Numbered from the stretch's first letter, positions 54,610 to 62,545 are shown. The stretch: DNA of 64,000 nucleotides from Terriglobus albidus (GCF_008000815.1 NZ_CP042806.1:806001-870000), one strand, 5' to 3'. The notes: generated by a model from the sequence alone, not told the origin. Numbers and translations: made by a program.

Positions 54610-54686
54610 TGGTCGGGACGACTAGATTCGAACTAGCGACCTCACCCACCCCAAGGGTGCGCTCTACCAGGCTGAGCCACGTCCCG
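54610..54686 (-). tRNA. tRNA-Pro (anticodon GGG), CCA encoded
   Basis: The minus strand folds as a full cloverleaf: acceptor CGGGACG/CGTCCCG, D arm GCTC...GAGC with AGCCTGGTA loop, anticodon stem CACCC/GGGTG with loop TTGGGGT (anticodon GGG), T arm CTAG-TTCGAAT-CTAG and an encoded CCA. Its 3' end faces the A/T-rich accessory patch, the usual side for integration, but no integrase or second attachment copy is visible. Confidence 0.95.
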
Positions 54687-54789
54687 ACTCTTACGTACGA
54701 CAGCGGGTTGCGCCGGGCGGCGCTGGGGCTATTGCCCGCTGTCTCTTAAGTCTACTACACCCCGAAGGGGAGGCCTTTCCGGCCTGCCC

Positions 54790-54907
54790 TAAGAGCGTTT
54801 TCCCTGTTGCTGGGTATCCCGGAAGAGTCGAGCAGCGGCGTTTTCATTGCGGAAAACGCCCCATGCTGTGGAAGCTCTGGACGACACCCACAGGGAAAAT
54901 GCTCTAG
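54790..54907. mobile_element. 117-bp inverted-repeat element on the yggX stop codon
   Basis: Starts TAAGAGCGTTTTCCCTGTTGC (read as 20 bases plus C) and ends ACAGGGAAAATGCTCTAG, with GGGTATCCCGGAAGA and the central hairpin GGCGTTTTC-ATTGCG-GAAAACGCC. The TAG that ends yggX on the other strand is part of the terminal repeat. Confidence 0.82.
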
Positions 54908-55176
54908 TGCTCCGGAGCGACGTATTCCTTAGGCAGCTCGCCGCCGGAGCCGTAGAAGAAGTCGTTCATCTGCTCTACCAGGAACTCCTGTGCCTGCGGC
55001 GTCCAGGGCTGCAGCCGATACTCGTTCAGCAGCATCTTCTGGCGTTCAAGCCACTCATTCCAGGCCTTCTTGGAGACAGTCTTGTAGACCTTCTGCCCCA
55101 GTTCAGAATCGAACGGAGGCTCGTCAAGACCCTCCATCTCCTGCTTGTACTTCGCGCAAAAAACTGTGTTTGCCAT
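54904..55176 (-). CDS. yggX: Fe(2+)-trafficking/oxidative damage protection protein YggX
   Basis: A 90-aa YggX. The N-terminal VFCAKYKQEMEGLDEPPF with the conserved Cys, the KAWNEWLERQKMLLNEYRL helix and the PQAQEFLVEQMNDFFYG tail are diagnostic. It protects iron-sulfur proteins from oxidation. The stop codon TAG is supplied by the inverted-repeat element, so the last residues may differ from the ancestral ones, although the length is normal. Confidence 0.93.
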   Translation of the reverse strand: MANTVFCAKYKQEMEGLDEPPFDSELGQKVYKTVSKKAWNEWLERQKMLLNEYRLQPWTPQAQEFLVEQMNDFFYGSGGELPKEYVAPEH

Positions 55177-55264
55177 CAGGAATATCTTACTGCGGGCGGC
55201 GCCCGCAGGTTGAATGGTGGAATTGTTGAATGGTTGAATAGTAGGCCCTAGTGGGGTGGAGCGT

Positions 55265-55467
55265 ATGGGCGTGCATCGGGCGATTGTCGGGTTTCATCAG
55301 GATGATGAGGGCATTGGGTAGCCGATCTGGAGTGCGGCCATACCCGGCATGTGCGGCACGATCCGCCCTGGCAAATGCGGGAGTGGGTGGTGACGCCGGA
55401 AGGCCGAGCGGAGTGGATCGGAAAGTCTTTCGAGTGCCTCAAGTGTGGGGAAGTAACCGCTAAGTGA
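55265..55467 (+). pseudogene. DUF3565 gene broken by a one-base frameshift
   Basis: From ATG 55265 the frame reads MGVHRAIVGFHQDDEG, the family's start, then goes off frame after GAGGGC at about 55312. One missing C there (GGCATTGG for GGCCATTGG) would restore HWVADLECGHTRHVRHDPPW then QMREWVVTPEGRAEWIGKSF and ECLKCGEVTAK to a TGA at 55465-55467. The Cys/His zinc ligands CGH and CLKC are intact in the shifted frame. Intact members are about 60-70 aa. Either a young pseudogene or a sequencing or assembly error. Confidence 0.8.
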
Positions 55468-55821
55468 GCCACAACACCGGGTGCCCCGGCGTGGGGTCCC
55501 CGGCGAACTTTGTTCGTTGGGGTGACGCGTCCCGATTCTGGGACCTGGGTATTCGCGCGGGAGCGCGAATTGTCTTGCTTAAGGGGACGGCTTTCAGCCG
55601 TCCCGTTCCGGGGCCCTTAGGAAAGGGGCTTTCAGCCCCTGAGGGCGGTATTACAAAGCCCAGACATTGACCTCAGCGGCTGAAGCCGCTTGCTTTGTTG
55701 AACTTTGTACGGCACGGCTGAAAGCCGTGCCCTTAAGCAAAACGGTTCGCGCGGAGCGCGAATGCCCAGGTCCCCGAGGGACCTGGGGCACCCAGTGTCG
55801 TTATTCATCATCGACTGAACG
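55468..55821. repeat. Repeat-filled region with opposed palindrome clusters
   Basis: No gene seen. CCCCGGCGAAC...GTTCGTTGGGG (about 55497-55524), CGCGCGGGAGCGCG, GGGACGGCTTTCAGCCGTCCC (split 10+11; about 55585-55606) and AGGGGCTTTCAGCCCCT (about 55622-55640) are followed by the same set in reverse: ACGGCTGAAAGCCGT (about 55713), CGCGCGGAGCGCG and CAGGTCCCCGAGGGACCTG. Read together this is a large inverted pair. Confidence 0.7.
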
Positions 55822-57711
55822 CTAATTCACCATCGGCTTGATGATCTCATCCAGATACGCCGGCGATCCCTCTGCCCGCACCAGATGCGGATACTTCTCC
55901 CCATCGTGATAACTCAGCGAGATCGTCTTCAGATCGTTCCCAATCGCCACGAGCAGATCGATCGCCTTGTCCGTCCCCTTCGCCGCCTTGATCGCTCCAT
56001 ACAACGCGTCGCCGGAGAACGCCGTGCTGTTCACACCCACAATCTTGATTCCCGGCCCCAGGCCCGCCTTGTACGCGACTGAGTCCATATAGACATCGCT
56101 GATCACGCCCTCGCGATTCGCCCGGAAGCCAAGCGAGTAAAGCGCATCCACCGTCCCGCGGCGGCCCAGACCGCCGCGCTGATAGGACGACATCGTGTCC
56201 GTGTAGGCCAGCGTGTAGCCAGCCTGCGCCAGGCCCTCGATCGACGGATCTCCAGGCCCATGCGACAGAATGCGATCCTTCAGGAACTTCGCCCAGTCAT
56301 ACGCGACGACCTGGTTGAGATCCTTCACCAACTCATCGAACTCATACGGAAGCACCTTCGCAGGAGTATCGCCGCCAACTCCAAGGAACATAGCCGCGAA
56401 GTCGTTCAACGACTTCTGATCGTTGGTCAGCTTGCGGATGATGGTGTCGGCGTCCAGCCAGATCAGCTCACCCTCCGGGTAGTAGTCCTGCGACCGCCGC
56501 CAGGTCACCCACGCCTGTGATCCACCTCGGATCGACTGCGCCGAAATCGCCGTGTCCTCCGTATTGCGCCACAAACGGCCCGGCCGCGTATCCAGCGACG
56601 CGGCAGACGACGCCAGCGCATCGCGATAGCTCTCCGCTGTCCAGAAGCCCGCACGCGCCGCCAGCACATTGCCCCAGTACTGCGTCATGCCTTCATACAC
56701 CCACAGCAGATCACCCTGCTGCGGCGTAGCGTAGTCCGGCTGATACAGCCGCGCCGGCCGGCGATACTTACCGTTCCACGAGTGAGTAAACTCATGCGGC
56801 AGCAGATCGGCATTGCTCACCGCCATCGCCGGGCTGCTATAGCCATCCAGCTCCACACCGTTGTCCGACGACTGATGATGCTCCAGCCCCTCACCGCGAA
56901 TCTTGTCCGAGAGCGAGAGCACAAAGTGATAGTCGCGATAGTGCGAGCTCTTATAGAGCGGCCGCGTCTCACGCACCAGCTTGCTGGCCGCCTCGATGGT
57001 CGCCTTGGGCAGATTCGCAGCCTCTTCCGTATCGGCAGCAACATCGAGAAAATGCTTCGGTGTGCACTCAGGCGCCAGCGCAATCTCATGGAAGTACTTG
57101 CCCGCAATATAAGGCGAGTCGACCAGCGTCTCCACATCGGTGGTCTCAAACGTAATGGTGTTGCCGCTGGTGTTCGCAGGCACCAGTGCTCCACCGCCAT
57201 GCCAGCCCGCAGGCAGCGTGATCGACGGCGTCACCTTGATCTTCGCCACCGGAACCTTTGCCGGATACAGCACAGCCGTATTCCACTCCAGCACCGCGAG
57301 GTTGTTGCTGGTAAACGCGCGCTGATCGGTGGAGTCGAGATAGTCGAACTTCGCTTCAACCTCGCTGACACCCGCAGGAATCTCCAGGTGGAAGGCATAC
57401 ATATCGACATCGTCACGACGCCAACCAATCGGCTTGCCATTCGCCGTAAAGAAGATGCCGGCAAACTGCGCAATCGGCCCGGCAGGCATATGCGTTCCAG
57501 GAATCCACTCCGGATACTCCAGTGTGAGTGCACCGGCGGTTACCGGAATGGTCTCGGTGCCATGCACGAGATGACGATACGAATCGGTCAGATCCACAGA
57601 GAGCCGGATCGGCGCAGACGGCGCCTCCGGAGTCTTTGCGGCGGTCTTTTTGTCGGCGGCCAGGGCGGCGAGAGGAAGGGCGAGGAGCGCCAGAGCGCAG
57701 CGAAGATGCAT
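55822..57711 (-). CDS. Exported M61 family glycyl aminopeptidase-like metallopeptidase with PDZ domain
   Basis: A 629-aa secreted peptidase with a signal peptide (about 1-19). The N-terminal beta domain (about 30-200) precedes the thermolysin-like catalytic domain with zinc motif H306-E-F-T-H310 followed by SWNGK and the third ligand in LLWVYEGMTQYW. A PDZ domain covers about 490-590 (RGGLGRRGTVDALYSLGFRA then GPGIKIVGVNSTAFSGD). This is the usual M61 layout. Likely periplasmic peptide trimming. Confidence 0.92.
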   Translation of the reverse strand: MHLRCALALLALPLAALAADKKTAAKTPEAPSAPIRLSVDLTDSYRHLVHGTETIPVTAGALTLEYPEWIPGTHMPAGPIAQFAGIFFTANGKPIGWRRDDVDMYAFHLEIPAGVSEVEAKFDYLDSTDQRAFTSNNLAVLEWNTAVLYPAKVPVAKIKVTPSITLPAGWHGGGALVPANTSGNTITFETTDVETLVDSPYIAGKYFHEIALAPECTPKHFLDVAADTEEAANLPKATIEAASKLVRETRPLYKSSHYRDYHFVLSLSDKIRGEGLEHHQSSDNGVELDGYSSPAMAVSNADLLPHEFTHSWNGKYRRPARLYQPDYATPQQGDLLWVYEGMTQYWGNVLAARAGFWTAESYRDALASSAASLDTRPGRLWRNTEDTAISAQSIRGGSQAWVTWRRSQDYYPEGELIWLDADTIIRKLTNDQKSLNDFAAMFLGVGGDTPAKVLPYEFDELVKDLNQVVAYDWAKFLKDRILSHGPGDPSIEGLAQAGYTLAYTDTMSSYQRGGLGRRGTVDALYSLGFRANREGVISDVYMDSVAYKAGLGPGIKIVGVNSTAFSGDALYGAIKAAKGTDKAIDLLVAIGNDLKTISLSYHDGEKYPHLVRAEGSPAYLDEIIKPMVN

Positions 57712-57977
57712 GAAGGGATTTTAGATGGGCGGAGCCTGCGGCTCCGATAGTTGAATGGTTGAATTGTTGAATGGTGCGTCACGGCCCGGGTGCGCCATGT
57801 CCCTCGGGGACATGGGACGTTCGCGCGGACGCGCGAATGTTGTGCTTTGTGCTTAAGGGGACGGCTTCAGCCGTCCCGTTTAGAGCCTCCGACGAATGGG
57901 GCTTCAGCCCCTGAGGGCAGGAGAAGACAGCGGGTCCTTCGCCTGCGGCTCAGGATGACAAACGAAAACAATACCCC
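57712..57977. repeat. Repeat-filled gap
   Basis: A short ATTCAAT-type array (GTTGAATGGTTGAATTGTTG, about 57749-57770), CATGTCCCTCGGGGACATG (about 57798-57816), CGCGCGGACGCGCG, GGGACGGCTTCAGCCGTCCC (57858-57877), GGGGCTTCAGCCCC (about 57898-57912) and an inverted GTCATCCTGA copy (about 57929-57962). No gene. Confidence 0.7.
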
Positions 57978-59555
57978 TCACACCTTCGGCGAATGCTTTC
58001 GAAACGTCACCCGAATCTCCGTACGCCAATGCTCATCCAGAGCGATCAGATGCCACTCCACTTCAGGCTTCAAATGCCGCAACACAATCTCCGTCGCCGG
58101 GTGAATCCTCAGCGCCGGAGCCACCAGGTACATCAGCGGAGCATCCTGCGAAAGCGCCATGCCGGGAAAGTATCCATGCTGCTGCAGCGGATTCACCGTC
58201 TCATGCGCAGCAAGCCTGGCATGCCAGCGCACGCGGATCCAGTAATCAAGCGCCTGCAACGCAAGATGCAGATCCTCATCCGCTTTCAACTCCAGCACAG
58301 CTAGCCGCCCGCCATTGGTGACTCCAAGCAGATCGAGCATGCCCCGATCCGTAGCCGCAAACGCCGGCACCTGCGTATAGACAGGCGAAACCCGCAAGGC
58401 TTCATCCATCAGCGGCAGGCTGGTCCGCAAGCGCGACTCCATCCAACGCTCCGGCTGCATTCGAAACAGCGGATCGTTGCTGTCACCCTCAGCCCTGCGC
58501 CGTTGGAAGAGCTCGCCAACCAACGCACGCAGTGACTCACGGTTTGCATCCTCAAGGACGGTCTCATTCGCACCCGCGCCAACCGTGATCTCCATCGTGT
58601 GCGCGAAAGAGTTCGCTGCACTTCGCAACACAACCCGCGCGAATTCCAGACCATGCAGCAGAAATGCCAGCTCTGTCGCAGAGCGCAGCCGCTGCTCCAC
58701 AAGCTCACGCGCCTCAGCCGGAACCAGCTCCATCACCTTCGTGATTGCAACATCAAAACGCGTAGTGTCAGGATTCGGAGCATGGATCAGCCGCGTCTTC
58801 AGATTGCCGTGATCGGCAGGCTCACGTTGGGTCAGCTCCTCCGAACGAGGATCAAGCTCATACAGCTCCCACTGCGCAATCCGCGGATTCAGCCAAGCCA
58901 TACGCGCCAGCGTCAGCGCCGCTGTGCCTGCAGGAACAACCATGCGAAGCCCGGCAAAGAGATGCTTCCCCATCGCACGCTCGCGGCAGAGCTGCAGCCA
59001 CAGAATGCCCAGCGTCAGCACACCATCGATGGTCTGCGCCGACTCCTCCGGCCCAACCCCAAGCACCGCCCATGCCTGCTGCCCGCGCGTGATCACGCCG
59101 CGTGCATATGCAGGTCCGAAACTGCGTTCCAGATCCATGGCAGTACTGAAGCCCGCAGGTTTCCACTCAGGAAAGTTTCGGACAAGCACACGTTCCAGCG
59201 TCCGCAGATACTGCCGGCGCGCAGCATCACGAGTGGTAGGCAAACGCCGCTCCTGCTTCGATACCAGATCCAGCGTCGTAGGCTTAGGCTGACCAAACCG
59301 CTGCACACTCAACCGCAGCCCGCTGCTGCGAGCCTCCGCAGACAACACACGTCGCGTAAGATTGCGCTCCTCACTCCACAGATGAAGCGTGCACCGATTG
59401 TGATCGGTATTCAGGCTCCACTGAGCAGAGCGCATATCGAAGAGCAGCGCCCCGTGCTCGAGGATGGCCGCGTGGGGGTAGGTCTGAAAGAAGTCGGTGA
59501 TGGCCGAGGCAGTCTGCTGTGGGTCTATCTGGTCCGCGGAGTCTCGTGGCGGCAT
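57978..59555 (-). CDS. Uncharacterised 525-aa protein with a PD-(D/E)XK-like C-terminal core
   Basis: A soluble protein with no signal peptide. Its C-terminal third contains a nuclease-type core: Asp408 in MLDLLGVTNGG, then Glu422-L-Lys424 in LAVLELKADEDLHLALQALD, spaced as in PD-(D/E)XK enzymes. Two strands rich in hydrophobics frame it (LMYLVAPALRIHP). The N-terminal two thirds has mixed alpha/beta character without a motif I know. It stands alone, between repeats, transcribed with the M61 gene but 266 bp upstream of it. Could be a DNA-repair or archival nuclease; function not assigned. Confidence 0.65.
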   Translation of the reverse strand: MPPRDSADQIDPQQTASAITDFFQTYPHAAILEHGALLFDMRSAQWSLNTDHNRCTLHLWSEERNLTRRVLSAEARSSGLRLSVQRFGQPKPTTLDLVSKQERRLPTTRDAARRQYLRTLERVLVRNFPEWKPAGFSTAMDLERSFGPAYARGVITRGQQAWAVLGVGPEESAQTIDGVLTLGILWLQLCRERAMGKHLFAGLRMVVPAGTAALTLARMAWLNPRIAQWELYELDPRSEELTQREPADHGNLKTRLIHAPNPDTTRFDVAITKVMELVPAEARELVEQRLRSATELAFLLHGLEFARVVLRSAANSFAHTMEITVGAGANETVLEDANRESLRALVGELFQRRRAEGDSNDPLFRMQPERWMESRLRTSLPLMDEALRVSPVYTQVPAFAATDRGMLDLLGVTNGGRLAVLELKADEDLHLALQALDYWIRVRWHARLAAHETVNPLQQHGYFPGMALSQDAPLMYLVAPALRIHPATEIVLRHLKPEVEWHLIALDEHWRTEIRVTFRKHSPKV

Positions 59556-59763
59556 GGGCTCAGTCTAGGGAAGTTGAATAGTGGAATGGTTGAATAGTTG
59601 AATGGTGGTTCGAGCTTCGCTCGAATACCGATATCCCGGAGGGATATCGGGCACCCAATGTCGTGGCGAGTTTAAATGTTTGTCTGCGAGTACAGTCTGT
59701 GGGACCGCGGAATTGCTACCCGACAAGAACACCATTCAACTATTCAACCATTCCACTATTCAA
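59556..59763. repeat. ATTCAAT-type repeats around a palindrome cluster
   Basis: GAATAGTGGAATGGTTGAAT with further GTTGAATGG units (about 59576-59605) and the complementary ATTCAACTATTCAACCATTC (about 59731-59750) form an inverted pair. Between them are CGAGCTTCGCTCGAA and GATATCCCGGAGGGATATC palindromes. The right arm runs to the stop of the GAF-GGDEF gene. Confidence 0.65.
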
Positions 59764-60885
59764 CTAGGTCACCATCGACTGCCCAATCGCCGTCCCTCGC
59801 GCCTCGCGTTGTTCGGGGGTCTGCATCGGGCGATCGTAGAGCAGGCCCATCCCCACCACAGCAAGATTGTTACGAGTAGTGTTCTTCACCTCGTACATCA
59901 TCGTGTCAGCGGCGCGGATGATGGAGTGGACGGTGTCACCGTCTTCCGGGAAGGTGGCCAGGCCAAGGCTTCCCTGGACACGTAGCGAAAGCCCTTCGCC
60001 GGTCAGGAAGCGGGACTCGCCCAGCGTGTCATAGATGGTGCGTGCCAGTGTGACAGCGCGTTCCTTTTCAACGCCGGGCATCAGCACCACGAACTCGTCA
60101 CCGCCGTAGCGGAAGGCTGGGTTCGACGTGCCGAAGACGCGCTGCAGCAGGTTGCCTACCTCCGCGAGCAGGCGGCTGCCGACCAGGTGGCCATGGGTGT
60201 CGTTCACTTCCTTGAAGTGATCCATGTCCATAAACATCAGGCTGAAGTGATTGCGGCGGCCTTTGCGAACCTCTTCTTCGATGGCCTTGTAGAGATAGCG
60301 AGCATTGAACAGGCCAGTAACGTCGTCCGTGATGGTCAGCTCCTGGATCAGCTCCATGCGCCGGGAGTTCTGAATGGCGATCGCGGCGTAGTCGCAAAGA
60401 ATGCGCAGGAAGGTGACCGAGTACTCGCTCATCAGGTCGAGCTTGGAGTTCATCAACTGGATGACCCCCAACACTTTACCGTCCGCCTGAATCGGCACGC
60501 AGGCCAGCGACTGCATGTTCAGCTCCGGATGGCGGCGGGCATAGGCCGACCACTGCGGGTCGGTGGTCACACTGGGCACGATCAGCGCCTGGTTACTCTG
60601 GGCCACCCAGCCGGCGACGCCCTCGCCCATCTTCAGGCGCAGCGTGCGCAGATATTCCGTCTCTTCGCCGATCGCAATCTCGTAGTAGAGCTCGTTGGCC
60701 TTTTCGTCGACCATCAGCAGCGACCAGCGCTCCGGGGCGAAGAACTGCGCCATCTTGTCCATGATGGTCCGCAGAATGACGCCGAGCTCCAGTTGCGACG
60801 TGAGCGCGCGCGCCACATCATGGAAGACGCGGACCTGATCCATCTGGCCGCCATCAATGACTTCGAACTGTCGCCGTCGAATCAC
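59764..60885 (-). CDS. Soluble GAF-GGDEF diguanylate cyclase
   Basis: A 373-aa protein with a GAF domain (about 25-175, GEGVAGWVAQSNQALIVPSV) and a GGDEF domain. The active-site motif is GGDEF at 261-265 and DDVTGLFNARYLY marks its start. Unlike the 15-kb paralogue it lacks an RxxD inhibitory site before the motif (GTSN instead). No membrane helix, so a cytosolic ligand or redox signal acting on GAF is expected to set c-di-GMP output. It is divergent from nothing nearby; moaA follows upstream on the same strand with an 83-bp gap. Confidence 0.9.
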   Translation of the reverse strand: MIRRRQFEVIDGGQMDQVRVFHDVARALTSQLELGVILRTIMDKMAQFFAPERWSLLMVDEKANELYYEIAIGEETEYLRTLRLKMGEGVAGWVAQSNQALIVPSVTTDPQWSAYARRHPELNMQSLACVPIQADGKVLGVIQLMNSKLDLMSEYSVTFLRILCDYAAIAIQNSRRMELIQELTITDDVTGLFNARYLYKAIEEEVRKGRRNHFSLMFMDMDHFKEVNDTHGHLVGSRLLAEVGNLLQRVFGTSNPAFRYGGDEFVVLMPGVEKERAVTLARTIYDTLGESRFLTGEGLSLRVQGSLGLATFPEDGDTVHSIIRAADTMMYEVKNTTRNNLAVVGMGLLYDRPMQTPEQREARGTAIGQSMVT

Positions 60886-60968
60886 CTAAGAGAGTCCCGC
60901 CGAAGCTAACGTACAGCAAATACACCACAAATGTTGCAAAACGAAAGTAATCGCAACCTAAACTGCGG

Positions 60969-62030
60969 TCAGCCACCGATCTGCACCATTGCGCGTGCTG
61001 GCTTGATAAACCCGGTGTCGCCGATGTGATGCCGCTCTTCTTTCCGGTCTACGATCTGCCTGATATACGAAGACATCTCCTCATCAGTTCCACCGCGCCG
61101 CATCACTGCATGCAGATCGTGGTCGAGCTGCGAAAAGAGGCAGGTGCGAATCTTACCATCCGATGTAAGCCGGACGCGGCTGCAGTGGCCGCAGAAGGGA
61201 TGCGAGACGGGGGCGATGATGCCAATCTCGCCGCGGCGATCGCTGAAGCCGTAACGGCGGGCGGTTTCGCTTACGGAATTAGGAGGAAGCTCCACGAGGT
61301 CGCCGACATTGTTCAAGCGAGTGACGATCTCTTCCAGCGGGATCACCAGATCGCGCGACCAGACCTTGTCCTCTTCCAGCGGCATAAACTCGATGAAGCG
61401 GACGATGACGTCTTCCGAGCGGGCAAAGTCAGCGAAGCGCTCGATCTGGTCGTCGTTCCAGCCCCGCATGAGCACGCAGTTCACCTTCACCGGAGCCAGT
61501 CCGGCGGCCTTTGCAGCCCGAATGCCGTCGAGGACGCGTTCATAGCTGCGAGGTACGCGGGTAATGCGGGCAAAGGTCTCAGGATCGACCGCGTCCATGC
61601 TGACGGTAATGCGGCTCAGGCCGGCGCGGCGAAGCGGCTCGGCAAGTTCGGCGAGCAGATGACCATTGGTGGTCAGGGCAATATCGGGGCGATCGCCATC
61701 GAGGGTCCGCATTCCGGCCAGCTCCGCAACCAGGTTGAGCAGATCATGCCGCAGCAGCGGCTCGCCGCCCGTCAGCCGGATCTTCTCGATACCCATCCCC
61801 AGGAAGACACGGGCGATGCGGGCGTAGTCGGCCATGGGCAGCTCGTGCACCGGGGTCGCACCCTGCCCGCTGCGGCAGTAGACGCAGCGGAAGTTGCAGC
61901 GATCGGTAATCGAGAGCCGAAGGTCGGTGATAGCGCGGTCGAACTTGTCACGCAACCGTACCGTGCTGCCCAACGGGGTGTTGCCAGTGGGCACTTGCTC
62001 TTCCACCACGGTGATGGAGGGAAAAGACAT
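60969..62030 (-). CDS. moaA: GTP 3',8-cyclase MoaA
   Basis: A 353-aa radical SAM enzyme that starts molybdenum cofactor synthesis from GTP. The SAM-binding cluster is C45-x3-C49-x2-C52 (DRCNFRCVYC), the second cluster is in the C-terminal half (HPFCGHCSRVRLT with a later Cys), and the protein ends in Gly-Gly, the functional tail of MoaA. The frame opens at 62114, but the ATG at 62030 gives a normal N-terminus. The mog/moaB-like gene is 55 kb away in this window, so Moco genes are scattered. Confidence 0.95.
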   Translation of the reverse strand: MSFPSITVVEEQVPTGNTPLGSTVRLRDKFDRAITDLRLSITDRCNFRCVYCRSGQGATPVHELPMADYARIARVFLGMGIEKIRLTGGEPLLRHDLLNLVAELAGMRTLDGDRPDIALTTNGHLLAELAEPLRRAGLSRITVSMDAVDPETFARITRVPRSYERVLDGIRAAKAAGLAPVKVNCVLMRGWNDDQIERFADFARSEDVIVRFIEFMPLEEDKVWSRDLVIPLEEIVTRLNNVGDLVELPPNSVSETARRYGFSDRRGEIGIIAPVSHPFCGHCSRVRLTSDGKIRTCLFSQLDHDLHAVMRRGGTDEEMSSYIRQIVDRKEERHHIGDTGFIKPARAMVQIGG

Positions 62031-62180
62031 GTGGAGACTCAAGTATAGGCCGCAAATGGCCACCCCGTCGGGTAGCGTTACGGATAGATGAGATCGATTC
62101 CGTATTAAGGACACGGGGCTCGCGATTCGCGAGCCCCGGAATTCGAGCGAAGCTCGAGGTGGGAGCCGTGGGCTTCAGCC

Positions 62181-62406
62181 TAATGTCACTTACTTTTCAG
62201 TTTCCATAGGAGTAGAGGCCTCCAATGCGTTCCGATTGCACTACGGAACTCTTAGGGGGTGAGCTGGAAATGAATGTGAGTTTAGTTTTCACTGAGAAAG
62301 CGGTACCGGCCTTGGTTCCTGCTGTAGGGTTTGGCAACCTAATTTCTCTCCATTTGCTTCAAGAAGCCCGTTGTTCCACTCTTGGTTGGGAAAGTAAGTG
62401 ACATTA
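62181..62406. mobile_element. 226-bp MITE with perfect 16-bp inverted repeats and 10-bp target duplication
   Basis: The ends are TAATGTCACTTACTTT (62181-62196) and its exact complement AAAGTAAGTGACATTA (62391-62406). The flanks carry the same 10 bases GGCTTCAGCC at 62171-62180 and 62407-62416. Removing the element and one flank copy leaves CCGTGGGCTTCAGCCCACGG, a hairpin of the local repeat type, so the element inserted into the loop of a palindromic repeat. No ORF inside. A 10-bp duplication would suit an IS4/IS231-type transposase, which is not in the window. Confidence 0.9.
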
Positions 62407-62438
62407 GGCTTCAGCCCACGGTCTATGGATTTATAAAG

Positions 62439-62498
62439 AAATGGGCTTTAGCCCTGGGCTTTTCCTGAAAAACAAGGACCCAGGGCTAAAGCCCATTT
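62439..62498. repeat. Long perfect hairpin of the GGGCTTTAGCCC type
   Basis: Two exactly complementary 20-base arms, AAATGGGCTTTAGCCCTGGG (62439-62458) and its complement (62479-62498), flank a 20-base spacer. Another GGGCTGAAGCCC follows at about 62519. No gene between the MITE and 62546. Confidence 0.85.
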
Positions 62499-62545
62499 AC
62501 TTTTAATCTCTTTATCAGCGGGCTGAAGCCCGCTGCTCCCACCGC

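Noticed and set aside
51189-54686. Integrative element with attachment sites at tRNA-Pro
   Set aside because: The 3' end of the tRNA faces the patch, but I found no integrase and no second copy of the tRNA 3' end near 51.2 kb, so integration is only suggested by position and composition.
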